The notes under the pieces were generated by a model. That model did no database searches and was not told where the DNA came from. It saw only the letters and a list, made by a program, of their open reading frames with translations. From contig NW_027479666.1 in the NCBI RefSeq assembly GCF_051014685.1, positions 17,727-81,726 on the forward strand: 64,000 nt of DNA, read 5' to 3'. Shown here in pieces: positions 58,822-64,000 of this stretch (its first letter is position 1; every line of letters starts with the position of its first letter). Source of the DNA: Ptiloglossa arizonensis. Lineage: Eukaryota; Arthropoda; Insecta; Hymenoptera; Colletidae. The position numbers and the translations under genes are program-made.

Positions 58822-59381
58822 ACGTGTAACGTATAACGTATAACGTATAACGTATAACGTATAACGTATAACGTATAACGTATAACGTATAACGTATAAC
58901 GTATAACGTATAACGTATAATGTATAACGTATAACGTATAACGTAATACGTATAACGTATAACGTATAACGTATAACGTACAACGTATAACGTATAACGT
59001 ATAACGTATAACGTATAACGTATAACGTATAACGTATAACGTATAACGTAAAACGTATAACGTATATCGTATAACGTATAACGTATAACGTATAACGAAT
59101 AACGTATAACGTATAACGTATAACGTATAAAGTATAACGTATAACGTATAACGTATAACGTATGACGTATAACGTAGAACGTATAACGTATAACGTATAA
59201 CGTATAACGTATAACGTATAACGTATAACGTATAACGTATAACGTATAACGTATAACGTATAACGTACAACGAGTTACGTATAACGTATAACGTATAACG
59301 TATAACGTATAACGTATAACGTATAACGTGCAACGTATAACGTACAACGTATAACGTACAACGTATAACGTACAAAGTATA
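58822..59381 (+). repeat. Beta block 5
   Basis: This block has the same order with ACGAATA at 59095 and is 560 bp long. It is joined on the left to an ACGTGTG heptamer and an alpha signature instead of the ACGTACA series, which shows that the block moves as a unit between contexts. Confidence 0.8.
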
Positions 59382-59640
59382 ACGTATAACGTATAACGTA
59401 TAACGTATAACGTATAACGTATAACGTATAACGTATAACGTATAACGTATAACGTATAACGTATAACGTATAACGTATAACGTATAACCTATAACGTAAT
59501 ACGTATAACGTATAACGTATAACGTATAACGTATAACGCATAACGTATAACGTATAACGTATAACGTATAACGTATACCGTATAACGTGTAACGTGTAAC
59601 GTATACCGTATAACGTATAACGTATAACGTATAACGTATA

Positions 59641-59682
59641 ACATATAATGTATAACGCATATCCTAGAACTTATGCTGAATA
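59641..59682 (+). repeat. CTAG island 25, haplotype A
   Basis: This is the first A island since 29913, with the leader at 59578 (-63) as at islands 2, 3, 6 and 7. It is followed by 34 plain heptamers and then a B island, 280 bp start to start, the shortest spacing in the window. Confidence 0.97.
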
Positions 59683-59920
59683 ACGTATAACGTATAACGT
59701 ATAACGTATAACGTATAACGTATAACGTATAACGTATAACGTATAACGTATAACGTATAACGTATAACGTATAACGTATAACGTATAACGTATAACGTAT
59801 AACGTATAACGTATAACGTATAACGTATAACGTATAACGTATAACGTATAACGTATAACGTATAACGTATAACGTATAACGTATAACGTATAACGTATAA
59901 CGTATAACGTATAACGTATA

Positions 59921-59962
59921 ACATATAATATATAACGCATATCCTAGAACTTATGCCGTATA
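59921..59962 (+). repeat. CTAG island 26, haplotype B
   Basis: This island has the usual B tail, with ACGTGTA-ACGTATT as at island 24. It is followed by the ACGTGTG / ACGAGTT series. The next island is 1526 bp on. Confidence 0.97.
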
Positions 59963-61446
59963 ACGTATAGTGTATAACGTATTACGTATAACGTATAACG
60001 TATAACGTATAACGTATAACGTGTAACGTATTACGTATAACGTATAACGTATAACGTATAACGTATAACGTATAACGTATAACGTATAACGTATAACGTA
60101 TAACGTATAACGTATAACGTGTGACGTATAACGTGTAACGTATAACGTGTAACGTATAACGTATTACGTATAACGTATAACGTATAACGTATAACGTACA
60201 ACGAGTTACGTATAACGTATAACGTATAACGTATAACGTATAACGTATAACGTACAACGTATAACGTACAAAGTATAACGTATAACGTATAACGTATAAC
60301 GTATAACGTATAACGTATAACGTATAACGTATAACGTATAACGTATAACGTATAACGTATAACGTATAACCTATAACGTATAACGTATAACGTATAACGT
60401 ATAACGTATAACGTATAACGTATAACGTATAACGTATAACGTATAAAGTATAACGTATAACGTATAACGTATAACGTATAACGTATAACGTATAACGTAT
60501 AACGTAGAACGTATAACGTATAACGTATAACGTATAACGTATAACCTATAACGTATAACGTATAACGTATAACGTATAACGTATAACGTATAACGTATAA
60601 CGTATAAAGTATAACGTATAACGTATAACGTATAACGTATAACGTATAACGTAGAACGTATAACGTATAACGTATAACGTATAACGTATAACGTAATACG
60701 TATAACGTATAACGTATAACGTATAACGGATAACGTATAACGTATACCGTGTAACGTATAACGTATAACGTATAACGTATAACGTATAACGTATAACGTA
60801 TAACGTATAACGTATAACGTATAACGTATAACGTATAACGTATAACGTATAACGTATAACGTATAACGTATAACGTATAACGTATATCATATAACGTATA
60901 ACGTATAACGTATAACGTATAACGTATAACGTATAACGTATAACGTATAACGTATAACGTATAACGTATAACGTATTACGTATAACGTATAACGTATAAC
61001 GTATAACGTATAACGTATAACGTATAACGTATAACGTATAACGTATAACGTATAACGTATAACGTATAACGTATAACGTATAACGAATAACGTATAACGT
61101 ATAACGTATAACGTATAACGTAAAACGTGTAACGTATAACGTAATACGTATAACGTATAACGTATAACGTACAACGAATAACGTATAAAGTATAACGTAT
61201 AACGTATAACGTATAGCGTATAACGTATATAGTATAGCATATAACGTATAACGTATAACGTATAACGTATAACGTACAACGTATAATGTATAACGTATAA
61301 CGTACAACGTATAACGTACAACGTATAACGTACAACGTATAACGTACAACGTATAACGTATAACGTGTAACGTATAACGTGTAACGTATAACGTATAACG
61401 TATAACGTATAACGTATAACGTATAACGTATAACGTATAACGTATA

Positions 61447-61488
61447 ACATATAATATATAACGCATATCCTAGAACTTATGCCGTATA
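61447..61488 (+). repeat. CTAG island 27, haplotype B
   Basis: This is the last B island in the window. It is preceded by four ACGTACA and two ACGTGTA heptamers, as at islands 4, 8, 11 and 13. The next island is 1169 bp on. Confidence 0.97.
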
Positions 61489-62615
61489 ACGTATAGTGTA
61501 TAACGTATTACGTATAACGTATAACGTATAACGTATAACGTATAACCTATAACGTATAACGTATAACGTATAACGTATAACGTATAACGTATAACGTATA
61601 ACGTATAACGTATAAAGTATAACGTATAACGTATAACGTATAACGTATAACGTATAACGTATAACGTATAACGTATAACGTATAACGTATAACGTGTGAC
61701 GTATAACGTGTAACGTATAACGTATAACGTATAACGTATAACGTATAACCTATAACGTATAAAATATAACGTATAACGTATAACGTATAACGTACAACGT
61801 ATAACGTACAAAGTATAACGTATAACGTATAACGTATAACGTATAACGTATAACGTATAACGTATAACGTATAACGTATAACGTATAACGTATAACGTAT
61901 AACGTATAACGTATAACCTATAACGTATAACGTATAACGTATAACGTATAACGTATAACGTATAACGTATAACGTATAACGTATAAAGTATAACGTATAA
62001 CGTATAACGTATAACGTATAACGTATAACGTATAACGTATAACGTAGAACGTCTAACGTATAACGTATAACGTATAACGTATAACCTATAACGTATAACG
62101 TATAAAGTATAACGTATAACGTATAACGTATAACGTATAACGTACAACGTATAACGTATAACGTGTAACGTATAACGTGTAACGTATAACGTGTAACGTA
62201 TAACGTATAGCGTATAACGTATATAGTATAGCATATAACGTATAACGTATAACGTATAACGTATAACGTACAACGTATAGTGTATAACGTATAACGTACA
62301 ACGTATAACGTATAACGTATAACGTACAACGTATAACGTACAACGTATAACGTATAACGTGTAACGTATAACGTGTAACGTATAACGTGTAACGTATAAC
62401 GTATAACGTATAACGTATAACGTATAACGTATAACGTATAACGTATAACGTATAACGTATAACGTATAACGTATAACGTATAACGTATAACGTATAACGT
62501 ATAACGTGTAACGTATAACGTGTAACGTATAACGTGTAACGTATAACGTATAACGTATAACGTATAACGTATAACGTATAACGTATAACGTATAACGTAT
62601 AACGTACAACGTATA

Positions 62616-62657
62616 ACATATAATGTATAACGCATATCCTAGAACTTATGCTGAATA
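62616..62657 (+). repeat. CTAG island 28, haplotype A
   Basis: This A island has no CCGTATA leader. ACGTACA stands close before it, as nowhere else among the islands. It is followed by plain heptamers, four ACGTACA and a partial beta block. Confidence 0.97.
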
Positions 62658-63336
62658 ACGTATAACGTATAACGTATAACGTATAACGTATAACGTATAA
62701 CGTATAACGTATAACGTATAACGTATAACGTATAACGTATAACGTATAACGTATAACGTATAACGTACAACGTATAACGTACAACGTATAACGTACAACG
62801 TATAACGTACAACGTATAACGTATAACGTGTAACGTATAACGTATAACGTATAACGTATAACGTATAACGTATAACGTATAACGTATAACGTATAACGTA
62901 TAATGTATAACGTATAACGTATAACGTAATACGTATAACGTATAACGTATAACGTATAACGTACAACGTATAACGTATAACGTATAACGTATAACGTATA
63001 ACGTATAACGCATAACGTATAACGTATAACGTATAATGTAAAACGTATAACGTATATCGTATAACGTATAACGTATAACGTATAACGTATAACGTATAAC
63101 GTATAACGTATAACGTATAACGTATAACGTATAACGTATAACGTATAACGTATAACGTATAACGTAAAACGTGTAACGTATAACGTAATACGTATAACGT
63201 ATAACGTATAACGTACAACGTATAACGTATAACGTATAACGTATAACGTATAACGTATAACGTATAACGTATAACGTACAACGTATAACGTACAACGTAT
63301 AACGTACAACGTATAACGTACAACGTATAACGTATA

Positions 63337-63875
63337 ACGTGTAACGTATAACGTATAACGTATAACGTATAACGTATAACGTATAACGTATAACGTATAA
63401 CGTATAACGTATAACGTATAACGTATAATGTATAACGTATAACGTATAACGTAATACGTATAACGTATAACGTATAACGTATAACGTACAACGTATAACG
63501 TATAACGTATAACGTATAACGTATAACGTATAACGTATAACGTATAACGTATAACGTAAAACGTATAACGTATATCGTATAACGTATAACGTATAACGTA
63601 TAACGAATAACGTATAACGTATAACGTATAACGTATAAAGTATAACGTATAACGTATAACGTATAACGTATAACGTATAACGTATAACGTATAACGTATA
63701 ACGTATAACGTATAACGTATAACGTATAACGTATAACGTATAACGTACAACGAGTTACGTATAACGTATAACGTATAACGTATAACGTATAACGTATAAC
63801 GTATAACGTATAACGTATAACGTGCAACGTATAACGTACAACGTATAACGTACAACGTATAACGTACAAAGTATA
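63337..63875 (+). repeat. Beta block 6
   Basis: This block has the same order with ACGAATA at 63603, but lacks the ACGTATG and ACGTAGA heptamers found before ACGAGTT in the other copies. An incomplete beta block starts at 62826 and loses the pattern after about 63060. Confidence 0.8.
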
Positions 63876-64000
63876 ACGTATAACGTATAACGTATAACGT
63901 ATAACGTATAACGTATAACGTATAACGTATAACGTATAACGTATAACGTATAACGTATAACGTATAACGTATAACGTATAACCTATAACGTAATACGTAT

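Larger units (their letters stand above)
1..64000. repeat. Heptameric satellite array, unit ACGTATA
   Basis: The entire window is a head-to-tail array of ACGTATA and one- or two-base variants, always in the same orientation. Base content follows from the unit: about 71% A+T, with one CpG per 7 bp. ACG starts keep one register from base 2 to 54028 and a register one base lower after that. Common variants are ACGTACA, ACGTGTA, ACGTAAT, ACGTATT, ACCTATA, AAGTATA, TCGTATA, ACGTTTA, ACGCATA, ACGTAAA, ACGTAGA, ACGTATG and ACGGATA. No stretch resembles a gene, RNA or mobile element. Known eukaryotic centromeric and heterochromatic satellites include heptamers (for example in the Drosophila virilis group), but I do not recognise this unit from a named species. 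The centromere or heterochromatin role is inference. Confidence 0.98.
58745..64000 (+). repeat. Right-end domain with beta blocks and A islands
   Basis: Content changes back to that of the 14.6-kb unit: beta blocks at 58822 and 63337, a partial one at 62826, and A islands at 59641 and 62616. B islands are at 59921 and 61447. Unusual single heptamers are TCATATA at 60887 and AAATATA at 61762. The last 400 bp (ACGAATA 63603, ACGAGTT near 63749, AAGTATA 63869, ACCTATA 63981, then ACGTAAT) follow the order at 59095-59500, which leads into an A island. The array continues beyond the window. Confidence 0.75.

Noticed and set aside
6456..62657. CRISPR array with islands as repeats
   Set aside because: Islands are 280 to 6692 bp apart and the DNA between them is the same satellite, not unique spacers. 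No cas gene is present.
1..64000. Telomeric repeat
   Set aside because: The unit has no G-rich strand. It does not match TTAGGG, TTTAGGG, TTAGG or related telomere units, and no end-like transition is present.
1..64000. Bacterial iterons, plasmid origin or prophage
   Set aside because: Iteron arrays are short and lie next to a rep gene. 64 kb of one heptamer without any gene is not known from bacterial replicons.
1..64000. TATA-box promoters
   Set aside because: TATA occurs in every unit as part of the satellite. No position stands out with other promoter elements or a downstream gene.
1..64000. Inverted segments or strand switches within the array
   Set aside because: No stretch of TATACGT-oriented units on the + strand was seen. 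The ACG register is continuous in one orientation.

Overview
The whole window is one uninterrupted satellite array. The unit is a heptamer, ACGTATA on the + strand (TATACGT on the other), repeated about 9,140 times head to tail in one orientation. I find no gene, RNA gene, transposon, CRISPR array or unique single-copy flank. Tens of kilobases of simple satellite with layered higher-order repeats (HORs) point to eukaryotic heterochromatin (centromeric, pericentromeric or subtelomeric). The sequence does not identify the species. The long minus-strand open frames are a by-product of the repeat: 7 is 1 modulo 3, so all three minus frames read the same heptapeptide (YTLYVIR), while every + frame meets TAA every 21 bases.

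The register is very regular. ACG starts fall on positions equal to 2 modulo 7 from base 2 to 54028, then on 1 modulo 7 to the end. The only net break I found is a one-base deletion at 54028-54033. Variation is by base substitution inside heptamers, and variant heptamers sit in fixed combinations. I use these as landmarks: alpha (ACGTACA-ACGTATA-CTGTATA), beta (a block of about 530-560 bp), gamma (a block of exactly 217 bp ending in ACTTTTA), and a 42-bp, six-heptamer 'CTAG island' with core GCATATCCTAGAACTTATGC. The island occurs 28 times in two fixed haplotypes, A (8 copies) and B (20 copies).

Layout: 1-3697 is an irregular alpha HOR domain without islands. 3698-18341 and about 18342-32726 are two copies of a 14.6/14.4-kb tandem duplication, each holding two beta blocks, three A islands, one B island and one gamma block, with smaller nested duplications (about 1.29 kb and 0.83 kb). 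32671-36765 holds a 1575-bp duplication and short B-island units. 36766-45781 and 45782-54103 are two mosaic copies of a 9.0/8.3-kb HOR rich in B islands, followed by a rearranged third part to about 58.7 kb. 58.7-64.0 kb returns to beta blocks and A islands, so the array resembles the 14.6-kb unit again at its right end.

The nested duplications differ from each other by whole heptamers, as expected from unequal exchange, slippage or break-induced amplification at register-matched sites. The points most worth following are the conserved CTAG islands, the invariant gamma block, the almost complete absence of off-register indels, and the retention of one CpG per 7 bp. All positions were read by eye, without alignment software.
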